Assembly: GCA_050298535.1 (NCBI GenBank)
Contig: JBNKUI010000020.1
Location: forward strand, 18,278-82,277
DNA: 64,000 bases
Source: JABDMH01 sp050298535
GTDB lineage: Bacteria; Bacteroidota; Bacteroidia; Chitinophagales; Saprospiraceae
Direction of reading: 5' to 3'
This document shows, in pieces, positions 1 through 8,503 of this stretch. The notes under the pieces are model-generated. The model searched no databases. It was not told where the DNA came from and saw nothing but the letters and a program-made list of their open reading frames with translations. A program made the translations under genes and the position numbers. The stretch's first letter is position 1; the number at the start of each line of letters is the position of its first letter.

Positions 1-79
1 TATCAATACAAAGTATCCTCTCTTGGTGTTGCATGAAAAAGATATCAAGGTGATAAAAGAGACCCTGCAATCATTATGA
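1..79 (+). CDS. Universal stress protein, C-terminal fragment cut by window edge
   Basis: The first bases read in frame through about 25 codons to a TGA at 77-79. The visible peptide contains PLLVLHE, the same closing beta-strand pattern (P-x-L/M-V-L-H) that ends the other USP proteins in this window. Start and body lie outside the window. The next USP gene begins 20 bp later on the same strand, so this is probably the previous member of a USP operon. Family assignment rests only on this short tail and on context. Confidence 0.6.
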   Translation, partial: INTKYPLLVLHEKDIKVIKETLQSL

Positions 80-98
80 CCTGCTATAATAATCTGAG

Positions 99-914
99 AT
101 GAAAAGAATACTCCTGGCGGTGGATCACACCCCGGTTTCGATGAATGCACTTTCCTATCTACTGGATATGACTCGTGATGGCAGTCCTATGATAGACATC
201 CTCCATGTGGAGCCCTACATTCTATCAACGGGGGATACGGGGTATGATGATGTCGCCACACATAGGTCTGTCACGCAACAGATTGAGAAACTAATTTCAG
301 ATACCATCAAAAGACCGATTGCTGGTGACCTTGCTTTGTTTTCCACACGGGGAGATGTTGTGGCAGAGATAACGGATCAGAGCAATGCGCATGAGTATGA
401 TCTGGTCGTAGTTGGCATGCGCGACAAAGAACAAATTCTGGATAGGTGGATTGGAAAGACAGCATTGAAAATCATTGATGCGGTACAGGCTCCTGTATTA
501 GTGGTTCCAGCTGGTGCCCAATTTAGGGGCATTCAAAAGATTTCTGTGGCTACAGATACAGATTCGATGACACCTACTATTCTGGATCAAATTAGAAGCT
601 GGAATCTTTCCTGGAAAGCACGTATGAAATTTATACATGTCAGGAAAAATACGGCTGATCAATTTAAAGAAACCGCTGCCGAAATTGTAACCGAATATTT
701 CGAAAAAAAGGAGGTGGACTTTTCCTTTGAGATAAATGTGGTACACCACGATGATATCGTACAAGTATTGATGAATGAGGCGGCCGATGGAAATACTGAT
801 ATGGTAGTTGCTGTGGTGAAAGAACGTACTTTATGGAACAAGTTGTTTCACCAAAGTATTACTAAGTCGCTGATACGCCAGTCAAAAATTCCTATTTTGA
901 TCTTACATAAATAA
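99..914 (+). CDS. Universal stress protein, tandem two-domain (UspA family)
   Basis: The 271-residue protein has two Usp domains of about 140 residues each, a cytoplasmic nucleotide-binding-type fold linked to stress and growth-arrest survival. The N-terminus (MKRILLAVDHTPVSMNAL) is the typical first strand and turn with Asp9. In the first domain the ATP loop that is normally G-x2-G-x9-G-S/T reads GMRD...IGK, so the second glycine is Asp and ATP binding is doubtful. The second domain ends with the local signature FHQS-x-TK and PILILHK. It starts 20 bp after the preceding USP and is followed 5 bp later by another USP, which suggests one operon. The exact stress role cannot be read from sequence. 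Confidence 0.9.
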   Translation: MKRILLAVDHTPVSMNALSYLLDMTRDGSPMIDILHVEPYILSTGDTGYDDVATHRSVTQQIEKLISDTIKRPIAGDLALFSTRGDVVAEITDQSNAHEYDLVVVGMRDKEQILDRWIGKTALKIIDAVQAPVLVVPAGAQFRGIQKISVATDTDSMTPTILDQIRSWNLSWKARMKFIHVRKNTADQFKETAAEIVTEYFEKKEVDFSFEINVVHHDDIVQVLMNEAADGNTDMVVAVVKERTLWNKLFHQSITKSLIRQSKIPILILHK

Positions 915-919
915 TCGCA

Positions 920-1723
920 ATGAACATTATTTGTCCTGTTGATTTTTCAACTACCTCTGTAGACGCTGCAAAATATGCGACGAGTCTTTGCGCGGCTCTG
1001 GGAGTGGATGAGTTGGAATTAGTCCACTGCATCACTGAGTCGCATCGTGCTAGTATTTTTAAAAGTATTGATGAAAGCATGATAGATCGTGCAGAGATGG
1101 ATTTGCAGACTTTGGTAGAACACCTCACAAAGATCAACAACTCTATCGCTTTTCGATACCGCATTTTTGTCAAGGAACCCAAAGAGTGGTTACCCATATA
1201 TATTAAAGATGGTGACTACGATTTGGTCGTTGTGGGTACAAGGGGGCTCAGCAAGGTGAAGGATATGACAGTGGGTAGTTTGACGGAGTCATTATTTCGG
1301 TCGCTGGAGGTACCTTTGCTATCCATACCCGAAGGAATAAGCTTCAGAAATCCCCAACGCATTGTACTCACGCTGGATGATCAGCCCTTGCAGGATAGAT
1401 CGCATCTGAGCGTATTATTTAAGATTATGCAGACCTTCGATTGCGATCTGTCACTGTTGCATGTGCGAAAGCCGGGTACCTCAGACCTCGACTATACACC
1501 GGATGTTCATGCTGCTTTTGGAGGGGTGCGTCATACCTTAACCACTAAGTATACCAGGACCTCCATTACCAGCACCATCGATGACTTTTGTGTCCAGGAA
1601 GATGCCAATATCCTTTGCATGATACACCGGGATAGAGGATGGATGCTTAATATATTCCACAAAAGCATGGTCAAAGAAGAGCTATTTCATTTGCGGTTGC
1701 CACTCTTGGTGTTGCAGGATTGA
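920..1723 (+). CDS. Universal stress protein, tandem two-domain (UspA family)
   Basis: The 267-residue two-domain USP has an N-terminus (MNIICPVDFSTTSVDAAKYA) with the canonical Asp and the S/T-rich turn. The first domain keeps a good ATP loop, GTRG followed nine residues later by GS, so it is a better candidate for nucleotide binding than its upstream neighbour. The second domain is degenerate, as in the other local USPs, and ends PLLVLQD. The start lies 5 bp after the stop of the previous USP, so the two are almost certainly co-transcribed. A 500-bp gene-free repeat region follows. Confidence 0.9.
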   Translation: MNIICPVDFSTTSVDAAKYATSLCAALGVDELELVHCITESHRASIFKSIDESMIDRAEMDLQTLVEHLTKINNSIAFRYRIFVKEPKEWLPIYIKDGDYDLVVVGTRGLSKVKDMTVGSLTESLFRSLEVPLLSIPEGISFRNPQRIVLTLDDQPLQDRSHLSVLFKIMQTFDCDLSLLHVRKPGTSDLDYTPDVHAAFGGVRHTLTTKYTRTSITSTIDDFCVQEDANILCMIHRDRGWMLNIFHKSMVKEELFHLRLPLLVLQD

Positions 1724-1731
1724 TTCGGTAT

Positions 1732-2067
1732 CCGGAATTTTTTCAAAAGAATATGTTTGCGTCTCCGTGTTGGTCCGGTGTCCGGTGTCCGGTGTCCGGG
1801 AATTTCTAATAAATAAATACGTCTCCGTATCTTTTGGTCATGTGTGCCGGTAGTTTCAAATATCCGGGGTACTTGGACTAATATCGTTGCGGGATGGTCT
1901 CCCCGGTTTCGAAGCGTTGCTAAGAAACAGGCGCTGGGGGCATGAGCAAAAAATAGATTGGGAAATAAATCCGTCTTCGTGTAAAATGGCCCCAGCAACG
2001 AATGCCAAAGACTTCGGTTTACTAGAAGGTTCTCGGAATTCTTCAATAAATATTATCGTCTCCGTAT
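1732..2067. repeat. Four degenerate copies of a 25-38 bp repeat (core CGTCTCCGT) in a gene-free stretch
   Basis: Four similar blocks lie at about 1732-1770, 1797-1830, 1960-1980 and 2034-2067. The common pattern is GGAATT, then an A/T-rich run with AATAAATA, then CGTCTCCGTAT; the third copy reads CGTCTTCGTGT. Copy one is followed by four tandem TCCGGTG heptamers (about 1772-1800), and copy four by a related CCGGGTATCGGGT. No credible protein or RNA gene is seen in 1724-2220. The spacing of the copies is irregular, so this is neither a CRISPR nor a simple satellite. Function is unknown. Confidence 0.55.
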
Positions 2068-2179
2068 AAATACCGGGTATCGGGTCCCAGGACAAGTCAA
2101 AAATTGGAAAAAAAGCGTCAGACTTCCAGCTCACCACCAACCGAAAATTTAGTGAAGGTTAGCCAGCATCCAACTCCAT

Positions 2180-2221
2180 GCACACACACTCAAACCCGTA
2201 CCCACACTCACACCCACACCC
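2180..2221. repeat. CA-rich simple-sequence tract
   Basis: This low-complexity tract of CACA, CCCACA and CTCACA units directly abuts the stop codon of the leftward USP gene. It forms the start of that gene's 3' untranslated region on the minus strand (GT-rich transcript). No hairpin with a T-run is visible here, so it is not an ordinary intrinsic terminator. Confidence 0.6.
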
Positions 2222-3066
2222 TAGTCACGCGACAACACCAGCATGGGCCTATCCACCATAGATGCGAGATGCTCTGTATGACTCTTATTAAACATGCGGT
2301 GCCAGAAGGTGTGCTTCTGATGGAAAACGACCAAAAGATCAACATCATAGGTTTCACAGAATTCCTGCAGGGCGGTATCTACATCTTTTCCGGAAATTTC
2401 ATGGAACACCAATTGTAATGCGGCATTTTCCTCTTCAAAATAGCGTTTCATTTCTTCGATCTTCTCAACTTCTTTTTCTGAAGGATCATGAGCCACATGG
2501 ACATATCGCACGACCGGTGAAAAGGGCTTGATCAGTGATCGGACTCTCCACAATTCGAACGGATCGGAAATTAGCAAATCGCTTGCATACACCATCTGCA
2601 CGATCGGCTTGTATTCATAGGGACATGGCACCAGGATCACTGGGGGACTGGTGGACTTTGCCACACTGGAAGAAATGGTGCCCAGAAGTTTCTCCACACC
2701 GCTTTTTTGCTCTCCACGGCTACCCATGATTATCAGATCTACATTACTTTCTTCAGCAGTCTCGCGGATAATGTCCACTGGTGTACCCACCTTAACCGTA
2801 GCATGTATGGTGGGGAATTCTTCGATTTTATCACCTAGACTCTCCTCACCATATTTTATCAGTGATTGAATAGCTTGCTCGGCCGCTTCCATTTTTTGAC
2901 TGGTGACCAGTCCAGAAGGTACAGGCACGTCCATGAGTGCCAACTCCACTTCTACGACATGTATCAAATGTATTTCTGCTCCAATATCGTTTGCCAGTTG
3001 AAGGGCATATAGATAGGCATTGGACGCATGTGCCGAAAAATCTGATGCGATCAGTATCCTTTTCAT
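2221..3066 (-). CDS. Universal stress protein, tandem two-domain (UspA family)
   Basis: The 281-residue USP is read leftward. I chose the ATG at 3066 (MKRILIASDFSAHASNAYLYAL) over an in-frame TTG nine bases upstream, because MKRI is the usual beginning of these proteins. The first domain has MGSRG followed ten residues later by LGT, close to the ATP-binding loop (usual spacing nine). The second domain ends with FNKSHT and PMLVLSRD. It begins 12 bp after the stop of ftsH on the same strand, so it is probably co-transcribed with the membrane protease. An ftsH-usp pair in a stress island fits combined protein quality control and stress response, but that link is inference. Confidence 0.9.
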   Translation of the reverse strand: MKRILIASDFSAHASNAYLYALQLANDIGAEIHLIHVVEVELALMDVPVPSGLVTSQKMEAAEQAIQSLIKYGEESLGDKIEEFPTIHATVKVGTPVDIIRETAEESNVDLIIMGSRGEQKSGVEKLLGTISSSVAKSTSPPVILVPCPYEYKPIVQMVYASDLLISDPFELWRVRSLIKPFSPVVRYVHVAHDPSEKEVEKIEEMKRYFEEENAALQLVFHEISGKDVDTALQEFCETYDVDLLVVFHQKHTFWHRMFNKSHTEHLASMVDRPMLVLSRD

Positions 3067-3078
3067 TTCTGTCAATTT

Positions 3079-5004
3079 TTAAGTAGTTGCAGCTAATGCT
3101 GCATTATCTTTATTTATATCTTTTTTTCGCTTTCCGAAAATTCGTTCGAGGTCATCTCTAAGCACCAATTCTTTTTCTAGTAATAGTTGAGCAAGTTCAG
3201 TCAATTCTCCCTGATGCTGAAGCAGAATATTTTTCACTTTCTTGTAAGCTTCACTTACCAATGATTTGACCTCATCGTCAATTATTTGAGCAGTGGCTTC
3301 GCTGTAAGGCTTCTGTAGGGATTGATCATATCTTCCGCTACTATCATAAAAGCTGAGGTTTTGTAAATGTTCGCTCATACCATAAAAAGATACAATTGTG
3401 TAGGCCTGTTTCGTCACTTTTTCCAGGTCATCTAATGCCCCGCTCGAGACCTCCCCCAATGAAATTTCTTCTGCGGCCCTGCCCCCCAATGCTACGCAGA
3501 GCGTTGCCATCAACTGTGACTGTGTAAGGATCGAATGCTCCTCCGGCAGATACCATGCAGCTCCTAATGATTTTCCACGCGGTACGATCGTTACTTTCAT
3601 CAATTCGTCTGCTTCTTCGAGAAACCAACTGACCGTCGCATGACCCGCTTCATGATAGGCAACAATTTTCTTTTCTTCCTCAGAGATAATTTTACCAGTT
3701 CTTTCCAGGCCACCGATGATCCTGTCGATAGCGTCCCGAAAATCTTGCTGCGCTATTTCTTTGGCTCCTTTTCTTGCTGCTATCAATGCCGCTTCATTAC
3801 AAATGTTAGCGATATCTGCTCCCGAAAAGCCGGGTGTTTGAGCTGCAAGTTCTTCCAGATTGATGTTGGATCCCAGCTTAAGTGGGCGCACGTGTACTTT
3901 GAAAATTGCAATTCGCTCTGCTTGTGATGGCAACTCAAGGTAAATATGCCGATCAAATCGTCCCGGTCTAAGTAGGGCCTTGTCAAGAATATCCGGCCGG
4001 TTTGTTGCAGCAAGAACAATTACTCCGGTATTTTCTCCGAAACCGTCCATTTCAGTGAGAAGCTGATTCAGAGTACTTTCACGCTCATCGTTTGATTGCA
4101 GAGAGAATGCACTGCCCCTGGATCGACCCACCGCGTCGATCTCGTCTATAAAGATGATGCTCGGGGCTTTTTCCTTGGCTTTTCTAAAAAGGTCGCGGAC
4201 TCGGGAAGCTCCTACACCCACAAACATTTCAACAAATTCAGATCCTGACAGTGAAAAAAATGGAACTTTTGCCTCCCCAGCTACTGCCTTGGCCATCAAC
4301 GTTTTACCAGTGCCAGGAGGTCCGACCAGCATGATGCCACGTGGTATCTTTGCACCCAGTGCTGTATAGGATTCGGGGTTCTTCAAAAACTCAACGATTT
4401 CACGAATTTCCACTTTTGCAGACTCAAGCCCGGCAACGTCATCAAAGCTGGGCATTTTTTGATTTGTATCGTATATCGCTGCTTTGGATTTTCCAAAATC
4501 AAATGGGTTTAGTCCACCGGTGCCTCCCGGGCTCCGACGCGACAGGAAGTAGAAAATGAGCACGATAAAAACAAAAGGAAGTATCCAACTAAAGATAGTG
4601 AGAAACCAATCTTTTTGGTTCACATATTTAATATCTACGGGTACTGCATCCTGGATCTGAGCCTGGACCGTGGAAATATTATTTTCAAACGACTCTACAG
4701 AGCCTATCGTGAAATAAAACTGTGGTCCTCCTGGTGATAGTTTTTGGAATTCGGTCAGTTCCAGAGCTTTTTCATTCAGATAGACCATCACCTCCTCCTT
4801 GTTGATGACTTCTAATCTTTCTACATAATTTTTTTTCAGGAGGTCAGCTGAAAAGCGACTCCAGGTTATTTCAGCTGGCTTAAAAGGTTGCATTAGATCA
4901 GGTCCCAAAAAAACCATGGCGACAAGGATGAACATCCAAAGCCATAGGGTCCAGATTCGGCTTCCTTGATTGGGATTGTTTTTATCTTTTTGAGGATCGA
5001 TCAT
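3079..5004 (-). CDS. ftsH: ATP-dependent zinc metalloprotease FtsH
   Basis: FtsH is a membrane-anchored AAA protease that degrades misfolded or short-lived membrane and cytosolic proteins. Two N-terminal membrane segments (around WLWMFILVAMVFL and ILPFVFIVLIFYFL) flank a short periplasmic domain. The AAA module has Walker A GPPGTGKT near residue 227, Walker B IIFIDEID, the second region of homology (NRPDILDKALLRPGRFDR) and the zinc site HEAGH near residue 451. The length of 641 residues is normal. I placed the start at the ATG at 5004 (MIDPQKDKNN); an open frame continues 24 codons further to ATG codons at 5070-5076, but that extension is not FtsH-like. A Crp-type inverted repeat lies about 88 bp upstream of the chosen start and is shared with the divergent gene. 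Confidence 0.95.
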   Translation of the reverse strand: MIDPQKDKNNPNQGSRIWTLWLWMFILVAMVFLGPDLMQPFKPAEITWSRFSADLLKKNYVERLEVINKEEVMVYLNEKALELTEFQKLSPGGPQFYFTIGSVESFENNISTVQAQIQDAVPVDIKYVNQKDWFLTIFSWILPFVFIVLIFYFLSRRSPGGTGGLNPFDFGKSKAAIYDTNQKMPSFDDVAGLESAKVEIREIVEFLKNPESYTALGAKIPRGIMLVGPPGTGKTLMAKAVAGEAKVPFFSLSGSEFVEMFVGVGASRVRDLFRKAKEKAPSIIFIDEIDAVGRSRGSAFSLQSNDERESTLNQLLTEMDGFGENTGVIVLAATNRPDILDKALLRPGRFDRHIYLELPSQAERIAIFKVHVRPLKLGSNINLEELAAQTPGFSGADIANICNEAALIAARKGAKEIAQQDFRDAIDRIIGGLERTGKIISEEEKKIVAYHEAGHATVSWFLEEADELMKVTIVPRGKSLGAAWYLPEEHSILTQSQLMATLCVALGGRAAEEISLGEVSSGALDDLEKVTKQAYTIVSFYGMSEHLQNLSFYDSSGRYDQSLQKPYSEATAQIIDDEVKSLVSEAYKKVKNILLQHQGELTELAQLLLEKELVLRDDLERIFGKRKKDINKDNAALAATT

Positions 5005-5085
5005 TTGCGGTCGTATCTCAGTATTATTATATATAAGGTCAAGTATTTGCACCGATATAGCTGTAATCATCATCACGGCGGCTTA

Positions 5086-5097
5086 TGATTTCGATCA
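5086..5097. promoter_or_regulatory. Candidate Crp/Fnr-type operator between ftsH and the GCS2-CBS gene
   Basis: The sequence is TGA-TTTCGA-TCA, extendable to ATGAT-N4-ATCAT, which equals the Fnr core TGAT-N4-ATCA. The centre is about 88 bp from the chosen ftsH ATG and about 60 bp from the divergent ATG at 5152, so it could serve both. It belongs to the family of sites described in the findings. Binding is not shown. Confidence 0.5.
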
Positions 5098-5151
5098 TCG
5101 ACCATGGTGGTGTTACTGGCTTATTTTCACAATTAGTTCAAATGGTTTCAG

Positions 5152-7008
5152 ATGGGTGAATTAAATATTCAGGAGATTGGCAACCGACAGGAGCGCAATC
5201 AATTTTTTGATCAGATTATTGATGATCTGCAGGCCTTTGAAATCATGCTGGAGGAACGAATGATTGATCCCCATAGCAACCATATAGGGGCAGAGCAGGA
5301 AATATGTCTTCTTGATGAATTGGGTCACCCATCACCCATGGCAAATCAGATACTTTCCCTCATCAATGATCGAAGATATACCTATGAGCTAGCCCTTTTT
5401 AATCTGGAAGCAAATCTTGATCCCAAGCTGCTGACTGGCTCTTGCTTTAAGGAAACGGAGGCTGAGCTCTCAGGTCTTATCAAGGCGGGTCAACAAGCTG
5501 CTCTGCAATATGGAAGTCGCTTGCTACTCTGCGGCATATTGCCCACGATCCGATTTAGGCATCTTGACTTTAAGTTCATGACACCACTATCCCGGTATAC
5601 CGTCATAAGTAATCTGCTGAGGAAACATCGAGGCAGAGATTTTGAGGTTTATCTCCAGGGGGTAGACGACTTTAATGTGGAATTTGAAACGATATTATTT
5701 GAAGCTTGTAACACAAGTTGGCAATGCCACTTACAGATTGCCCCCGAGGATTTTGTCCGGATGCACAATTGGTCTCAGTTGATTGCTGGCCCTGTATTGG
5801 CATCGGCCGTTAATGCTCCATTGCTATTTGGCAGGGAACTGTGGGCTGAGACGAGAATTGCCCTTTTTAAGCAAAGTATGGATACACGCAGTATGGAAAA
5901 TTATATGCGTAAATCTAGACCTCGGGTATTTTTTGGATGGAAATGGCTGGAAGAATCTCCAGCGGAGCTTTGGAAGATGGGGCTGACTCGATTTCCTGTC
6001 CTGGTGAAGAGTGATCAACCTTCCAGTTTAGTTCAACTTAATAGGGGAGAGATTCCGTCATTGCATAGTATACGGCTTCATAATGGGACAACATATACAT
6101 GGAATCGCATGTGCTTTGGCAAAGGTGGAGGTACCAGTCATCTTCGTATAGAGTGTCGTTATCTTCCTGCGGGGCCAACGATGATTGATGAAATGGCAAA
6201 TTTTGCTTTTTGGACAGGTCTTATGCATGGCATGCCTGAGCAGAAATACCTTTTCTGGAAAACCGAAGATTTTAAGGTGGCTAAATCTAACTTCATTCGG
6301 GCTGCGAGATCGGGACTTGAAACGGTGTTCAATTGGTTTGGAAAATCTTACTCTGCTCAACGCCTGATACTCGAAGAGTTACTTCCTCTTGCTTATGATG
6401 GTTTGTATAAATTAAATGTGGACAGCGATGATATAAGCAGATACATGAAAATTATTGAGTCACGGGTAGTACAGAACAGGACAGGAGCCCGGTGGCAGGT
6501 GGATGCTTTCAGAATACTAGAGAAAAAGTATACTCCAGCCAGATCTGTTACGATTCTCACTAATGAAATGTGGGAAAGGCAACAGTCCAATATCCCTGTG
6601 GCGGATTGGTCCATGTTGAAATCGATTCATTCAGCATCGGCCTCCAAGGCGACGCTTTTGGCAGAGGACGTTATGCAAACGGATCTACTGACTATTGATA
6701 CTACAATGTCTCATAAGATGGCAAAACATATCATGGAATGGAATGAAATCCACCATTTGCCTGTCGAGGACGAGAATGGAATATTCATTGGATGTGTGGT
6801 ATACGAGGACATGCAACATGATCCGGCTAAGCATGCAGATGCACCTATTGAAGACGTAATTGTGCATCCGGTCATCGTTGCACCCACGTTATCCTTGGAT
6901 AAGGTCCAAGAGTTGATGACACAAAACAAAGTTTCCTACTGTGCTGTGGTGATTGATGATCACCTGCAGGGCATTGTCACTACTACCGATTTGAAAGAAT
7001 TGCATTAA
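5152..7008 (+). CDS. Glutamate-cysteine-ligase-like (GCS2) protein fused to a C-terminal CBS pair
   Basis: In this 618-residue fusion, residues 1 to about 450 resemble the GCS2 / carboxylate-amine ligase family, which makes gamma-glutamylcysteine or related amides with ATP. The start of the fold, IGAEQEICLLDE, matches the E-x-E ligand strand, and ALFNLEANLDP and HLQIAPEDF are in keeping. Residues about 505-618 form two CBS motifs (DVMQTDLLTIDTT...HHLPV and VIVAPTLSLDKVQELM...GIVTTTDLKEL), a Bateman module that normally binds adenine nucleotides. The fusion suggests an enzyme gated by adenylate or energy state; substrate and regulation are inference. The gene is single, followed by a 121-bp promoter region for trx. 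A Crp-type inverted repeat lies 60 bp upstream. It may be a diverged ligase rather than a true glutathione-pathway enzyme. Confidence 0.8.
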   Translation: MGELNIQEIGNRQERNQFFDQIIDDLQAFEIMLEERMIDPHSNHIGAEQEICLLDELGHPSPMANQILSLINDRRYTYELALFNLEANLDPKLLTGSCFKETEAELSGLIKAGQQAALQYGSRLLLCGILPTIRFRHLDFKFMTPLSRYTVISNLLRKHRGRDFEVYLQGVDDFNVEFETILFEACNTSWQCHLQIAPEDFVRMHNWSQLIAGPVLASAVNAPLLFGRELWAETRIALFKQSMDTRSMENYMRKSRPRVFFGWKWLEESPAELWKMGLTRFPVLVKSDQPSSLVQLNRGEIPSLHSIRLHNGTTYTWNRMCFGKGGGTSHLRIECRYLPAGPTMIDEMANFAFWTGLMHGMPEQKYLFWKTEDFKVAKSNFIRAARSGLETVFNWFGKSYSAQRLILEELLPLAYDGLYKLNVDSDDISRYMKIIESRVVQNRTGARWQVDAFRILEKKYTPARSVTILTNEMWERQQSNIPVADWSMLKSIHSASASKATLLAEDVMQTDLLTIDTTMSHKMAKHIMEWNEIHHLPVEDENGIFIGCVVYEDMQHDPAKHADAPIEDVIVHPVIVAPTLSLDKVQELMTQNKVSYCAVVIDDHLQGIVTTTDLKELH

Positions 7009-7022
7009 GCGCCTCAAATGTT

Positions 7023-7044
7023 CTATGTGAGGTGTATCACATAG
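7023..7044. promoter_or_regulatory. Perfect Crp-consensus palindrome upstream of thioredoxin
   Basis: The arms CTATGTGA and TCACATAG are perfect inverted repeats separated by six bases (GGTGTA). This contains the full E. coli Crp consensus TGTGA-N6-TCACA. It sits just after the stop of the GCS2-CBS gene and about 97 bp before the trx ATG. Two 8-bp arms at exactly Crp spacing are very unlikely by chance. Which regulator binds is inferred, not shown. Confidence 0.65.
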
Positions 7045-7129
7045 CATCACTTTCTTGGGAACATTAATATTAGCACCTTTGTTACCAATATATAACTACT
7101 GGCAGTGCTGCCATTAAAAATTAAGTGAT

Positions 7130-7444
7130 ATGTCGAAAAAGTCATCTTTTCAAAATTTAATAAATAGTGAAATTCCGGTATTTATTGATTTTCATGCAGA
7201 ATGGTGTGGCCCTTGTAAAGCTATGAATCCTGTCATTAAACAGCTTTCAAAAAAGATGGGTAAAGATTTGCGTATTGTGAAGATTGATATCGATAAAAAT
7301 CAGGCTTTGGCAGGTCGATTGAATATACGTGGTGTACCCACATTTGCATTATATCAGAATGGGAAGCAGCTGTGGCGACAAGCTGGCATGCAAACCCTGG
7401 ATCAATTGATGCATGCTATTGAATCTAATGCAGTCAAAGCATGA
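7130..7444 (+). CDS. Thioredoxin
   Basis: This 104-residue thioredoxin has the active site WCGPCK at residues 25-30 and the cis-proline region RGVPTFALYQNGK. The length is normal and no signal peptide is seen, so it is a cytoplasmic disulfide reductase that would be reduced by a thioredoxin reductase encoded elsewhere. It is a single gene with its own upstream region carrying a perfect Crp-type palindrome and a strong terminator 60 bp after its stop. Its position between a glutathione-type ligase and a chaperone fits redox stress defence. Several thioredoxin paralogues are usual in this phylum, so I give no gene number. Confidence 0.93.
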   Translation: MSKKSSFQNLINSEIPVFIDFHAEWCGPCKAMNPVIKQLSKKMGKDLRIVKIDIDKNQALAGRLNIRGVPTFALYQNGKQLWRQAGMQTLDQLMHAIESNAVKA

Positions 7445-7500
7445 TGGATAAGAAATATGAGTATTTAGTACGGTTAGGTTGTTATTGATGATATTATAGG

Positions 7501-7533
7501 AAAAGCAGGTCTTGAGACGACCTGCTTTTTTTT
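7501..7533. terminator. Bidirectional intrinsic terminator between trx and the dnaJ-like gene
   Basis: The 10-bp perfect stem AAAGCAGGTC / GACCTGCTTT has a 7-nt loop and is followed by eight T on the plus strand. On the minus strand the stem is followed by TTTTCC. It lies between the convergent trx and cbpA-like genes. Confidence 0.9.
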
Positions 7534-7555
7534 GTGCCTTATCCCAGTTAGTCAC

Positions 7556-8476
7556 CTATGCTCTTTCACCTACTTCTGATCGACCGGCAAGTTCTCTGAA
7601 AAGTGATTTCTCTTTCTCAGATAATTTAGTCGGAATTTTTACGCTCAGCTCTACCAGGAGATCTCCATTTCGATTCTCTTTATACACGGGCATACCCTTG
7701 CCTTTGATCCTAAGTTTTTGACCGTTTTGGGCACCCTGAGGTATTTTTACGCTTATCCTGCCATATGGCGTATTGACTTGTATGGAACCTCCCAAAATGG
7801 CAGTATAGAGATCAATCTCCTGTCTTACATACAGATTGTTTCCTTTTCTTTTAAAATCAGGATGCTCACTGATCTGAAAGGTAATATAAAGATCACCTTT
7901 TGGTCCACCAGCCATAGAGCTGGCACCCTGTCCTTTGATTTTAATCGTTTGATTATCTTCGACTCCAGCGGGAATAGTCAGCCGAATTTTCTTTCCTCCC
8001 ACATCCAGGATTTGCTTTTGGTCTTTTAATATATCCATAAGACCTAGCCTTAGCGTTGCCTGAAGGTCTTGGCCTTTGATCGTGCGACGCCTACCGGAGC
8101 CATAGGATCGCTGTCCACCTCCAAACATTTCATTAAAGAAATCAGAAAACATTTCTGAGTCAAAGTCGCCGGAGTATGTGAAGGTCTGACCTCCAGAACC
8201 GGGACCACCCGCACTTCGCCTTTGTCGTTGTTGTGCTTCAAAGGCTTCTGCATGCTCCCAATCCTTTCCGTATTTATCATACTTTTTACGCTTCTCAGGA
8301 TCACTTAGTACTTCGTTGGCCTCGTTGATTTGCTTGAATTTCTTTTCGGCTTCCGCATCTCCCGGATTCTTATCGGGGTGGTATTTCCGAGCCAGCTTTC
8401 TAAAGGCCTTTTTTATAGCATCCGAGGTAGCCTCCTTGCTAATACCCAATACTTTATAATAATCTATAAATTCCAT
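7556..8476 (-). CDS. CbpA-type DnaJ co-chaperone (J domain, G-rich linker, C-terminal substrate domains, no zinc finger)
   Basis: The 306-residue protein has a J domain at residues 1-70 with HPD at 33-35, which stimulates the DnaK ATPase. A Gly/Arg-rich linker (about 85-130) follows, then two C-terminal beta domains (TIKGQDLQATLRLGLMDIL onward and GGSIQVNTPYGRISVKIP). The cysteine-rich zinc finger of DnaJ is absent, so it is CbpA/DnaJB-like rather than the housekeeping DnaJ. It begins 27 bp after the small gene at 8504-8911, making a likely two-gene operon read leftward. Its role would be folding of stress-denatured proteins. Confidence 0.9.
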   Translation of the reverse strand: MEFIDYYKVLGISKEATSDAIKKAFRKLARKYHPDKNPGDAEAEKKFKQINEANEVLSDPEKRKKYDKYGKDWEHAEAFEAQQRQRRSAGGPGSGGQTFTYSGDFDSEMFSDFFNEMFGGGQRSYGSGRRRTIKGQDLQATLRLGLMDILKDQKQILDVGGKKIRLTIPAGVEDNQTIKIKGQGASSMAGGPKGDLYITFQISEHPDFKRKGNNLYVRQEIDLYTAILGGSIQVNTPYGRISVKIPQGAQNGQKLRIKGKGMPVYKENRNGDLLVELSVKIPTKLSEKEKSLFRELAGRSEVGERA

Positions 8477-8503
8477 TTCCGATGCATTATTTTAAGGGAT
8501 CCA

